Origin: an uncultured Pelagibacteraceae bacterium
GTDB lineage: Bacteria; Pseudomonadota; Alphaproteobacteria; Pelagibacterales; Pelagibacteraceae
Reading direction: 5' to 3'
DNA length: 35,735 nt
Assembly (NCBI GenBank): GCA_902606665.1
Contig: CACLHE010000004.1
Location: 1 to 35,735 of the forward strand
Part shown: positions 16,223 to 24,202 of the stretch, piece after piece
Numbering within the stretch: the first letter of the stretch is position 1
Layout of the letters: the number at the start of each line of letters is the position of its first letter
Position numbers and translations under genes: made by a program
The notes under the pieces: generated by a model
Database searches by the model: none
Told to the model about the DNA's origin: nothing
The model's input: the letters and a program-made list of their open reading frames with translations, nothing else

Positions 16223-17095
16223 ATGAGTTGTAAAGTTTCCTTTATTGGTCTTGGTGTTATGGGTTACCCTATGGCTGGATATATATCAAAAGCAGGACAT
16301 AATGTAACTGTTTATAATCGAACGAAATCAAAAGCTGAAAAATGGATTAAAGAGCACAAAGGTAAAATTGCTGAAACGCCTGAGGATGCTGCAAAAGATT
16401 CCGATTTTATATTTACCTGCGTTGGTAACGATAATGATTTAAAAGAAGTAGCAATAGGAAAAAGAGGACTTTTTAATACTATAAAAAAAAATTCAATATA
16501 TATCGATAATACTACCGCATCAGCTACGGTAGCGAGAGAGCTTTATAAAAACGCAAAAGCACATGGTTTTGGTTTTTTAGACGCGCCTGTTTCTGGTGGA
16601 CAGGCCGGCGCAGAAAAAGGAGCTCTTACGGTAATGGTTGGTGGTGACCAGAAGGACTTTGATAAAGCAAAAGACGTAATTAATTGTTATAGCAAAAAAG
16701 TACAACTGCTAGGTCCTGCTGGCAGTGGTCAACTAGCAAAAATGGTAAATCAAATTTGTATAGCTGGTTTAGTTCAAGGATTATCGGAAGCAATTAATTT
16801 CGGTTTGAATGCTGGATTAAAAATGGAAGATGTAATTGATGTAATCTCAAAAGGCGCAGCACAATCATGGCAAATGGAAAATAGATATAAGACAATGATT
16901 GATGACAAATTTGATTTTGGTTTTGCAGTTGATTGGATGAGAAAAGATTTAAAAATTGCTATGGACGAAGCTAAAAAAAATAATTCACCTTTACCTATTA
17001 CAAAGATTGTAGATGAATACTACGAGGAAATCCAAAAAATGGGTGGAAATAGATGGGACACCTCTAGTCTAATAAAAAGATTTAGAAAAAAGTAA
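16223..17095 (+). CDS. NAD(P)-dependent beta-hydroxyacid dehydrogenase (3-hydroxyisobutyrate dehydrogenase family)
   Basis: A Rossmann N-terminal domain (FIGLGVMGYPMAGYI, with NRT after beta-2 suggesting NADP) is joined to the all-helical substrate domain. The family substrate motif DAPVSGGQAGAEKGAL is at about 120-135, and the catalytic lysine is Lys173 in GSGQLAKMVNQ with Asn176. 290 aa, full length. The family includes 3-hydroxyisobutyrate dehydrogenase, tartronate semialdehyde reductase and succinic-semialdehyde (GLYR1) reductases; the sequence does not separate these for me. First gene of a plus-strand run (next start immediately follows the stop as TAAGTG). Confidence 0.85.
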   Translation: MSCKVSFIGLGVMGYPMAGYISKAGHNVTVYNRTKSKAEKWIKEHKGKIAETPEDAAKDSDFIFTCVGNDNDLKEVAIGKRGLFNTIKKNSIYIDNTTASATVARELYKNAKAHGFGFLDAPVSGGQAGAEKGALTVMVGGDQKDFDKAKDVINCYSKKVQLLGPAGSGQLAKMVNQICIAGLVQGLSEAINFGLNAGLKMEDVIDVISKGAAQSWQMENRYKTMIDDKFDFGFAVDWMRKDLKIAMDEAKKNNSPLPITKIVDEYYEEIQKMGGNRWDTSSLIKRFRKK

Positions 17096-17710
17096 GTGCT
17101 GAAAAATAAACCTGATTATTACAACGATTTAGATAAAGTTTATCTCAAAATATGGGATCTACTAAAAGTAGGTTTAAAAAATAGAGACTTACCCTTCCAT
17201 ATCCCGGTATTTATCTGTGGTGATAAACAAAAATCTGATGGTCGTATAGTTGTTTTAAGAGGCGTTGATACTAAAGAAAAAAAAATTTGGTTTCATAGTG
17301 ATATTAGGTCGAACAAAATAAAAATTTTAAATTCTAATCCGGAAGCTACTTTGTTGTTTTATGACAAAAATGAAAAAATTCAACTAAGGATTTCTGGAAA
17401 TACAAAAATCAATTACCAAAACAATATAACTAAAAAATCATGGGAAAAAACTGCTCATATGAGTAGACAATGCTATTTAGGTGATAAAGATCCAGGTGCA
17501 AATATTTCTATACCTACTTCTGGATTAACTCCTGAGGTTGATAATTTAAAATATACAAAGGAAGAAAGTGAAATTGGTTATAAAAATTTTTGCGTAATCG
17601 AAACTTTTATAAAATCTATAGAGTGGTTATATTTAGCTGCTAAAGGACATAGACGTGCCCATTTTTCTTTAAAAAATAATTCACTTGAAAAGAAATGGTT
17701 AATTCCTTAA
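17096..17710 (+). CDS. Pyridoxamine 5'-phosphate oxidase-like FMN-binding protein
   Basis: 204 aa, starting at a GTG directly after the upstream stop. A split-barrel flavin fold is suggested by DGRIVVLRGVDTKEKKIWFH, with SDIRSNKI and a later RISGNTKI strand, the pattern of PNPOx-like proteins. The C-terminal WLYLAAKGHRRAHF resembles the substrate/FMN-binding end of PdxH-type enzymes, but the sequence is not canonical PdxH; it is closer to the Alr4036-type branch. The cofactor is inferred; the substrate is unknown. Probably in an operon with its neighbours. Confidence 0.75.
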   Translation: MLKNKPDYYNDLDKVYLKIWDLLKVGLKNRDLPFHIPVFICGDKQKSDGRIVVLRGVDTKEKKIWFHSDIRSNKIKILNSNPEATLLFYDKNEKIQLRISGNTKINYQNNITKKSWEKTAHMSRQCYLGDKDPGANISIPTSGLTPEVDNLKYTKEESEIGYKNFCVIETFIKSIEWLYLAAKGHRRAHFSLKNNSLEKKWLIP

Positions 17711-17725
17711 GTAATAGATATTAAT

Positions 17726-18280
17726 ATGTCTCTTACAAAAACACCGATTTGTAATTTTGGTGAAAAAGCAAAAGATTTCAGTTTAAAATCAACAGAAAAT
17801 AAAAAGATATCATTAAGAGATGTTGCTGGAAAAAATGGTACCTTAGTTATGTTTATATGTAATCACTGTCCTTATGTTAAAGCCATAATTAAAAATCTTG
17901 TAGATGATGTAAAATTTTTAGAAAATTTAGGTATTAAATCTGTCGGGGTAATGTCTAATGATGTGAACAATTACCCTGATGATTCATTTGAAAACATGAT
18001 TTCTTTTTCAAAATTAAACAATTTTTCCTTTCCTTATGTAATTGATGAAACGCAAAATGTTGCAAAAGCTTATGGAGCTGTATGTACTCCAGATTTTTTT
18101 GGATACAATAAAAATCTTGAACTTCAGTATCGTGGTAGAATTAGAGAATTAAAAGACTTAAAACCAACTAGTACTAATGATAGTGATTTAAAATTAGCTA
18201 TGAAATTAGTAGCCAAAACTGGAAAGGGACCTGAAAAACAAATACCCAGCATGGGCTGCAATATAAAATGGTTTAAATAA
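17726..18280 (+). CDS. Thioredoxin-like (AhpC/TSA-Redoxin family) protein
   Basis: A 184-aa soluble protein with a thioredoxin fold: LVMFICNHCPYVKA places a C-x-x-C pair at Cys45 and Cys48. The cis-Pro region is probably GAVCTPDFFGYN. This subtype (CNHCPYVK) is common in marine and alphaproteobacterial genomes as an uncharacterised thiol-disulfide protein. There is no signal peptide, so it is cytoplasmic. It is the third gene of a plus-strand run; its stop overlaps the GT4 start by 1 nt (TAATG), implying coupling. Confidence 0.82.
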   Translation: MSLTKTPICNFGEKAKDFSLKSTENKKISLRDVAGKNGTLVMFICNHCPYVKAIIKNLVDDVKFLENLGIKSVGVMSNDVNNYPDDSFENMISFSKLNNFSFPYVIDETQNVAKAYGAVCTPDFFGYNKNLELQYRGRIRELKDLKPTSTNDSDLKLAMKLVAKTGKGPEKQIPSMGCNIKWFK

Positions 18281-19377
18281 TGTTTTTAATAGTAACTAGA
18301 AACTTTCCGCCTGATGTTGGTGGAATGCAAAGTTTGATGGGCGGATTGGGAGAAAGTTTAATAAATCATGGTCCTGTAAAGGTTTTTACATACGAATTTC
18401 CTAATTCAAAATCATATGATGATAAATCACAAATGAGTATTGAAAGAATAAAAGGAATTAAACTTTTTAGGAAATATAGAAAAGCAAATCTAATTAATAG
18501 CTTTATGAATACAAAACCTAATATAAGAGCTTTAATTGCTGATCATTGGAAAAGTTTAGAAATAATAAAAACAGAAAATATTAGAAAAACTAAAATATTT
18601 TGCCTTCTTCATTCTAAAGAAATAAATCATGACGTTGGGTCCTCATTGAATAAAAGATTAGTTAAAAGTACAAACAATGCAGATTTTATTATAGCCAATT
18701 CAAATTTTACAAAAAATTTAGCTATTAAAGTAGGAATTGATTCATCTAAAATAAATGTAATATTTCCAGGGATACCAAAGCCACAGAATATAGAAAACAT
18801 TGAAAAAATTAAAGCTGAAAAGATTTTTGATAATTCTTTTCCAAGAATAATTACTGTATCAAGGTTGGATAAAAGAAAAGGTCACGATAAAATTTTAATG
18901 TTAATAAAAAATTTAAAACATAAATTTCCAAATATAAAATATGTATCTATTGGCTTTGGAAAAGAAGAAAAAAATTTATTAGATCTTATTAATGAATTAG
19001 GTATAGAAAAACAGGTAACCTTTTTAAAAAATATTGATTCAAATCTTAAAAAAGCTTTGATTGCTGAAGCTAATTTATTTTTAATGCCTTCCAGAATTGA
19101 AAAGAAATCAGTTGAGGGTTTTGGAATATCATTTATCGAAGCAGCTTCATACGGTGTTGGATCAATAGGTGGTAAGGATGGTGGAGCTTCAGATGCTATA
19201 ACTCACAATAAAACTGGATTGCTTTGCGATGGTAGTGACCTGAACTCCATTTATGATTCTATAATTAAATTTTTCAAAAATGAAGATTTTGTAAAGTATG
19301 GAAAAAATGCAAAAGAGTTTTCAGAACAGTTCCATTGGGATAAAGTTGTAAAAAATTATCTAAAATTAATAAATTAG
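18280..19377 (+). CDS. Glycosyltransferase family 4 (GT-B fold)
   Basis: 365 aa. The N-terminal acceptor domain begins with RNFPPDVGGMQSLMGGL, typical of GT4 retaining enzymes. The C-terminal donor domain has TVSRLDKRKGHDKIL and the EX7E-like region SVEGFGISFIEAASYG followed by GGASDAI. It probably adds a sugar to lipopolysaccharide or another surface glycan on the cytoplasmic face. Donor and acceptor are unknown. Last gene of the plus-strand run from 16223; stops overlap with the convergent GT9 gene within TTAG. Confidence 0.87.
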   Translation: MFLIVTRNFPPDVGGMQSLMGGLGESLINHGPVKVFTYEFPNSKSYDDKSQMSIERIKGIKLFRKYRKANLINSFMNTKPNIRALIADHWKSLEIIKTENIRKTKIFCLLHSKEINHDVGSSLNKRLVKSTNNADFIIANSNFTKNLAIKVGIDSSKINVIFPGIPKPQNIENIEKIKAEKIFDNSFPRIITVSRLDKRKGHDKILMLIKNLKHKFPNIKYVSIGFGKEEKNLLDLINELGIEKQVTFLKNIDSNLKKALIAEANLFLMPSRIEKKSVEGFGISFIEAASYGVGSIGGKDGGASDAITHNKTGLLCDGSDLNSIYDSIIKFFKNEDFVKYGKNAKEFSEQFHWDKVVKNYLKLIN

Positions 19378-20303
19378 TTTATTTTATTCTTAACTTCAGT
19401 ATAAACCTCTTCTGCTTTAAGTAAGTTTAAATCTTCTACAGTAATAGCTTTAAATTTTTCAGTTTCGATAGAAACTTTTTTAGCTGTTGTATGGTATCCG
19501 AAAAGAACTGTTCCTTTTTGTCCAAGATGAGCCGCCATATGAGCTGGTCCAGTATCATTTCCAATTACATAACTTGCTTTAATTATTAAACCAGCCAACT
19601 CCATGATATTTAATGGATTATTATTTTTTGTTATAATAGTTGCATCAATTTTTTTTGCTTCCTCCATTTCATCACCTGATGGAGCTATTACAATCTCGTA
19701 GCTAGGATGTTTTGTTTTTAAAATTTTTATTAAATTATTATAAAATGGCCATTTTTTATGTGAAAGCTGTGGAGAACAAAATGGAAAAAGTAAAATAAAT
19801 TTTTTTCCAAAATATTGATTTACTATTTTATCTATACTAACAGCTGCCCAAGAAAAATCTGGTTTTAGTGTATATTTTGTTTTTATGTTTGAGTAAATTA
19901 ATTGCTGATTAAATCTTTCTAATACACCCTCGTTATTTGAATTATTTTTTTTTTCATTTTTTTTAGCTACAATTTCTGAACTATTCCATGTTGGTCTATT
20001 TAATAAAAATTTTCTATAAAATGAAGTTCTAGATGAATTCTGTAAATCATAAACTTTAGAAAAATTAAATTTATCAAGTAATTTTTTTAGTTTAACTAGA
20101 TATACTAAATTCCATCTTGGAAGCCTTTTATCTATTAACACTCCATCGATATGAGGACATTTACTCAGTAGCTCAACATAAGGAAAAGTTGTTAAAATAA
20201 AGATCTTGTTATTATTGTGATTTTCCCTAATATCTCTAATAACACCACTTATTTGAACAATATCGCCAAGTGAGCCAAGTTTTATTATCAAAATATTTGA
20301 CAT
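19374..20303 (-). CDS. Glycosyltransferase family 9 (heptosyltransferase-like)
   Basis: 309 aa. The N-terminal ILIIKLGSLGDIV is the GT9 signature, and GNDTGPAHMAAHLGQKGTVLFG near residue 255 is the heptose-donor-binding region of the WaaC/WaaF family. It probably transfers a sugar in inner-core LPS synthesis. Heptose itself is not proven, since many GT9 members use other donors. Divergent from the DUF6165-like gene (37 nt) and convergent with GT4, forming a small envelope-glycan group. Confidence 0.87.
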   Translation of the reverse strand: MSNILIIKLGSLGDIVQISGVIRDIRENHNNNKIFILTTFPYVELLSKCPHIDGVLIDKRLPRWNLVYLVKLKKLLDKFNFSKVYDLQNSSRTSFYRKFLLNRPTWNSSEIVAKKNEKKNNSNNEGVLERFNQQLIYSNIKTKYTLKPDFSWAAVSIDKIVNQYFGKKFILLFPFCSPQLSHKKWPFYNNLIKILKTKHPSYEIVIAPSGDEMEEAKKIDATIITKNNNPLNIMELAGLIIKASYVIGNDTGPAHMAAHLGQKGTVLFGYHTTAKKVSIETEKFKAITVEDLNLLKAEEVYTEVKNKIN

Positions 20304-20340
20304 GAGATAATTAAATTTAGTAAATCAATTTATCACATAA

Positions 20341-20742
20341 ATGGGTAACAAATCTAAAAAAATACTCTCAGAAATATCAGCTGGTGAATTATTGGATAAA
20401 ATAAGCATTTTAGAAATTAAGCTTGATAAAATTCAGAACAAAACAAGCCAGGATGAAATTACTAAGGAATACAAATTGCTAAAAGATGCCAAAAATTCAA
20501 ATATAGAGGAAGACGAAAAAACTACAAAACTTTTCAAAGAACTAAAGGAGACCAATCTAACACTTTGGGACATTGAAGATAAAATCAGAATCTGTGAAAA
20601 AAATAAAGATTTTGGTGATAAGTTTATTGAACTTGCAAGAGCTGTTTATTCAACTAATGACAAAAGATCAAAAATTAAATCTAAAATAAATGAGACTCTT
20701 GGTTCAAATATTAAAGAAATAAAACAATACGTCGACTATTAG
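20341..20742 (+). CDS. DUF6165-like coiled-coil protein, function unknown
   Basis: 133 aa, highly charged and almost entirely helical by composition, with EISAGELLDKISILEIKLDKI near the N-terminus, which I recognise as typical of DUF6165. A second part holds LWDIEDKIRICEKNKDF. No membrane segment, signal peptide or catalytic motif. Such proteins tend to sit beside LPS glycosyltransferases, as here beside GT9 and GT4, so a structural or regulatory role in glycan assembly is a guess. The stop overlaps that of the convergent permease gene in TTAG. Confidence 0.7.
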   Translation: MGNKSKKILSEISAGELLDKISILEIKLDKIQNKTSQDEITKEYKLLKDAKNSNIEEDEKTTKLFKELKETNLTLWDIEDKIRICEKNKDFGDKFIELARAVYSTNDKRSKIKSKINETLGSNIKEIKQYVDY

Positions 20743-21413
20743 TTGTAGTTATATTTTTTTTCCAAAAATTTAATAAAATTATGAATTATAAAAGTCATTA
20801 TTAAATATATGCTTCCAGCTACAATAAATACTTCTACAGGTCTAAAAGTTGTAGATATAATATGCTTTGCAACTCCTGTAAGATCGAGCAAAGTAACAGT
20901 GCTTGCCAAAGAAGTGCCTTTTAACATTAATATCATTTCGTTTCCGTAAGCGGGCAATGATTGTCTTATAGCTATAGGCAGTTTGATTTTAAAGAAAGTA
21001 TTTATTTTATTTAAACCAAGTCCTTTGGCAGCTTCTACTAATCCTTTATTAACAGTTTCAAAAGCTGATCTAAATATTTCTGATGAGTAAGCTCCCGTAT
21101 TTAAAGTAAACGCTATGATCGCACATGAGTAAGGTTCTTTTAGAATTATCCAAAGAAAAGATTCTCTTATCCATTCAACCTGACCTAGTCCAAAGTAAAT
21201 TATAAAAATTTGGACTAACAATGGAGTTCCTCTTAAAATGTAAGAGTAATAGTATGATATATAATAAAGAATTTTATTACCACTTGTTCTTAGTGCTGCA
21301 AAAAAAACACCAACGAAAATACCAAAAAAGAGTGATAATAAGGTAAGTTGAATAGTTAGTTTTGTTGCCTTTAATAATCTTGGCAAATGCTCTAACATAA
21401 AGTCTAAATCCAT
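20739..21413 (-). CDS. Polar amino acid ABC transporter permease (HisM/ArtM type)
   Basis: 224 aa with about five hydrophobic segments and the EAA loop EAAKGLGLNKINTFFKIKLP that contacts the ATPase. It starts immediately after the stop of the partner permease (TAAATG), so the two are translated together and probably form a heterodimeric channel. Family: His/Glu/Gln/Arg/opine transporters. It is the last gene of the importer operon here, and the ATPase gene is missing from the window. Confidence 0.9.
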   Translation of the reverse strand: MDLDFMLEHLPRLLKATKLTIQLTLLSLFFGIFVGVFFAALRTSGNKILYYISYYYSYILRGTPLLVQIFIIYFGLGQVEWIRESFLWIILKEPYSCAIIAFTLNTGAYSSEIFRSAFETVNKGLVEAAKGLGLNKINTFFKIKLPIAIRQSLPAYGNEMILMLKGTSLASTVTLLDLTGVAKHIISTTFRPVEVFIVAGSIYLIMTFIIHNFIKFLEKKYNYN

Positions 21414-22106
21414 TTAAAACCCCTTGCTATAATTTTTTTCTAGTTTATTAAACATTTTCATACTAAGAAAAGTTAGAAATAAATATAAAACAGCAGCAAA
21501 AGAATAAAAAAACAAAGGATCTCTCGTATAACCTGCAGCTATATAGGACTGTCTCATAATTTCTACTAACCCTGTAACTGAAATCAATGAAGTATCTTTT
21601 AGAGTTATTTGCCAAACATTGCTTATGTTTGGTAATGCTAATCTCAACATTTGAGGAATTATTATTTTGTAATAGTAAATTTTCTTTTTAAATCCTAAAA
21701 CTTCGGACGCTTCAAATTGACCTTTATCAATAGATTGCACTGCACCTCTAAATACCTCAGTAGAATAAGCTCCCGAGATAATTCCTATTGAAAAAGCCCC
21801 TGTTAAAAAGGCATTAACTTCAATATAACCTTCGTATCCGAATATTTTGGCTACATACATCACTGCTCCACTTCCGCCAAAAAAAAACAAATATATTACC
21901 AAAAGTTCAGGAACACCTCTAAAAACAGTTGTATAAAAACTTCCAATTAAATTTAATATTTTATTTTTTGATAATTTAAATGACGCAAAAATTGCAGCTA
22001 AGAAAAAACCAATAAAAATAGCAGCTAATGCAACTGCTATGGTCATGAGAGTGGCAAAAAAAAGTTCGTCACCCCAACCTGTATCACCGTAAGCTAAAAG
22101 TCCCAT
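21414..22106 (-). CDS. Polar amino acid ABC transporter permease (HisQ/ArtQ type)
   Basis: 230 aa, about five hydrophobic segments, EAA loop FEASEVLGFKKKIYYYKIIIP. The GVPELLVIYLFFFGG segment is typical of the HisQ subfamily that handles basic amino acids and opines. Start ATG 22106 lies 3 nt after a perfect hairpin and has no Shine-Dalgarno outside it, so the hairpin may also influence translation of this gene. Pairs with the following HisM-type permease. Confidence 0.9.
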   Translation of the reverse strand: MGLLAYGDTGWGDELFFATLMTIAVALAAIFIGFFLAAIFASFKLSKNKILNLIGSFYTTVFRGVPELLVIYLFFFGGSGAVMYVAKIFGYEGYIEVNAFLTGAFSIGIISGAYSTEVFRGAVQSIDKGQFEASEVLGFKKKIYYYKIIIPQMLRLALPNISNVWQITLKDTSLISVTGLVEIMRQSYIAAGYTRDPLFFYSFAAVLYLFLTFLSMKMFNKLEKNYSKGF

Positions 22107-22109
22107 AGA

Positions 22110-22144
22110 TTTTAAGGCGATAGAATAAGACTATCGCCTTAAAA
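22110..22144 (-). terminator. Perfect 14-bp intercistronic hairpin between the binding-protein and permease genes
   Basis: TTTTAAGGCGATAG, a 7-nt loop, and the exact complement. The stem has five G/C pairs next to A/T ends and starts 8 nt after the binding-protein stop. On the minus strand the 3' arm ends CGCCTTAAAA with no clean U run, so partial termination or protection from 3' exonucleases (raising binding-protein level over permease level) is more likely than full termination. The repeat is seen directly; the role is inferred from similar arrangements in ABC importer operons. Confidence 0.65.
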
Positions 22145-22152
22145 ATAAATTA

Positions 22153-22983
22153 TTACATTGAAGCGTCAAAGCCAAACCACTTGATGGCTAATTCGCTGAT
22201 TTTTCCATTTTTTCTTGCAGTATTAATGGCTTTATTAAATCTTTTTAAAAGATCAGTATCGTCTTTTCTAATACCCACGCCAACACCATTACCAAATGCT
22301 CCACCAGAAAAAGTTGGTCCAACAAGAACAACTGGTTTTCCAGATTTTTCAGCATAATCAGTAAAAGCAACTGCTGCAGCTAATGCCGCATCAATTCTTC
22401 CTGCAGCTAAATCTAAATTTACTTCATCTTGAGTTTTGTAAGTTCTAACTTTTACATTTCCTACATCTCCAGACTCTAAAAAGTTTTGGTGAATAGTTGC
22501 TGTTTGAACACCAATAGTTTTCCCAGCAAGTGCAGCTGTTAAAGTTTTTAAAGCTTTTTTAACATCGCCACCACCTGTAGATAGATTTATTGCTTTAGGA
22601 GTATCCATTCCTTCAAGAGATGATCCCTTCATTACTGCTAGAGAAGCAACTTCGTCTGCATAACCTTGAGAAAAATTAATTGTTTTCATTCTCTCGTCGG
22701 TAATAGACATTCCTGCCATGATCGCATCGTACTTTCTCATAATCAATCCTGGAATCATTCCATCCCAATCTTGCTCAACTATCGTGCAATCAGCTTCCAT
22801 GTATATACAAAGAAAATTAGCAAGCTCAACTTCGAAGCCAATTAATTTTCCAGATTCATCTTTTGCATTCCATGGTGGGTAAGCACCTTCTGTTCCTATT
22901 CTTATACTATCTGCTTGCGCGCTTGAAAAAAATATCATTAACGCAGCAATAGAAGATAGAAATAATTTAAATATGTTTTTCAT
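22153..22983 (-). CDS. Periplasmic binding protein, polar (probably basic) amino acid ABC transporter
   Basis: 276 aa with a clear signal peptide: MKN, a hydrophobic stretch, then SSAQA before the mature start near residue 25 (DSIRIGTEGAYPPWNAKD). SBP family 3 motifs follow: GFEVELANFLC, WDGMIPGLIMRKYDAIMAGMSITDERMK and AGRIDAALAAAVAF, a lysine/arginine/ornithine (HisJ/ArgT) pattern; exact ligand uncertain, and ornithine or arginine would fit the polyamine genes next door. A strong Shine-Dalgarno (AGGGGG) lies 3-8 nt before the ATG and points to high expression. First gene of the importer operon; a hairpin separates it from the permeases. Confidence 0.9.
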   Translation of the reverse strand: MKNIFKLFLSSIAALMIFFSSAQADSIRIGTEGAYPPWNAKDESGKLIGFEVELANFLCIYMEADCTIVEQDWDGMIPGLIMRKYDAIMAGMSITDERMKTINFSQGYADEVASLAVMKGSSLEGMDTPKAINLSTGGGDVKKALKTLTAALAGKTIGVQTATIHQNFLESGDVGNVKVRTYKTQDEVNLDLAAGRIDAALAAAVAFTDYAEKSGKPVVLVGPTFSGGAFGNGVGVGIRKDDTDLLKRFNKAINTARKNGKISELAIKWFGFDASM

Positions 22984-23070
22984 ATTCCCCCTTATTTATA
23001 AATAATTAGAATTGTAGGGTTAAAAAAAAGATTATTCCAGAAAAATTATTACGTGAAATAGTTGAATTAT

Positions 23071-24114
23071 TTAAGAATTCATTATGGAAGATGCGAAATT
23101 CCAACGACAATCAAAGCTTGGTATTACTACCTCGTCTAATTTAGCGTTTCCAAAATTGTCTGAAAGGACTTTTAACCAATTATTAACTTGCTTAGGTTTT
23201 TTTGAAAGAGTTCCTACTTGAGCAGTTATTACACCACCTGGTTTAAGTATTCGTTTTAAACCTTTCATATTTTTTGCTGCTAGATCTATACAAAACTGGT
23301 CATCATTAAGATCCACAAAAATTTTATCATATTTCGAATCTTTAACTTTTTTAATACTTTCAAAAGCATCGCCCCAAAAAGTTTTTACATTATTATTTGC
23401 TTTTACGTCTCCACATATTTTTGTGAGGTGTTTTTGACAAACTTTCACAACTTCAGGATCTAGTTCATACCAATCAATCAGATCAAATCCTTTCGATAAA
23501 CATTCTCTTGCGACTCCTCCATCTCCACCACCAATTATCGCTGCACTTGAATTTTCCTTAGATAAACTAAGTGCTGAATTCACAAACTGACCGCTATATT
23601 TTTTTTCATCTTTTTCTGCAACCTGTAATTCACTGTCTATGAATAGAGCGTTACCAAATTCTTCAAGTTTCATTATTTCAACATGCTGTCCCACTTTTGA
23701 TACAAAATTTTCTAATACATCATTAACTATATAATATTTTTGATGACCTGGAGTGCTATATAAGTCTTCGTATATGCCTTTATTACTTCTATCAAAATTT
23801 CTAACTACTGCTCTTTCGTGCTTAATTTCACTTTTTAAAATATCTAAAGCTGATGTTGGTGAAATTTTTGCACAAGTAAAAAAATCAAAACTTATTATTC
23901 CTCTTTCTGGAAAAGTATGAAAGCTCATGTGACTTTCTGCTAAAAGCGCAAGACATGTATATCCTTGTGGTTTAAATACTTTCTCAGCTATATTAAGAAC
24001 TTCTACCTTAGCTTTTTTAGCTATTTTGTAGATAACTTTAGTGTAAAATTCAGGTGAATAATCACGTTTTACGCCTAAAAAATCTATTGTTACGTGTTCT
24101 CCAACTTTTTTCAT
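23071..24114 (-). CDS. speDE: Fused S-adenosylmethionine decarboxylase - spermidine synthase
   Basis: One 347-aa polypeptide with two polyamine enzymes. Residues 1 to about 110 are a class 1b AdoMet decarboxylase: LLAESHMSFHTFPE gives the self-cleavage site Glu60-Ser61 (pyruvoyl), with proton donors His66 and Cys81 (DFFTC) at the spacing of the Thermotoga enzyme (63/68/83). The rest is an aminopropyltransferase: a short beta-domain (EFGNALFIDSELQVAEKDE), nucleotide motif IGGGDGGVARE, WYELDPEVV, and FVDLNDDQF where canonical enzymes have D-S-x-D-P. Products are spermidine (or a related triamine) and methylthioadenosine. Such fusions are reported from several bacteria, including Ca. Pelagibacter. 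The usual DEFIYHE segment reads DEKKYSG, so diamine preference may differ. Divergent from the aldolase/dehydrogenase gene across 88 nt. Confidence 0.93.
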   Translation of the reverse strand: MKKVGEHVTIDFLGVKRDYSPEFYTKVIYKIAKKAKVEVLNIAEKVFKPQGYTCLALLAESHMSFHTFPERGIISFDFFTCAKISPTSALDILKSEIKHERAVVRNFDRSNKGIYEDLYSTPGHQKYYIVNDVLENFVSKVGQHVEIMKLEEFGNALFIDSELQVAEKDEKKYSGQFVNSALSLSKENSSAAIIGGGDGGVARECLSKGFDLIDWYELDPEVVKVCQKHLTKICGDVKANNNVKTFWGDAFESIKKVKDSKYDKIFVDLNDDQFCIDLAAKNMKGLKRILKPGGVITAQVGTLSKKPKQVNNWLKVLSDNFGNAKLDEVVIPSFDCRWNFASSIMNS

Positions 24115-24202
24115 TTTTTTAACGACTCTCTACATTTTTTTTAACTTGTTTTTTTATTTTTTACAAATAAAAATTGCTGTTAATAAGTAATGGAGTTTTA
24201 TT

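Noticed and set aside
22984-23070. Possible riboswitch in the leader of the binding-protein gene
   Set aside because: Only 87 nt, with no paired-element pattern that I can match to a known class; only a strong Shine-Dalgarno is evident.
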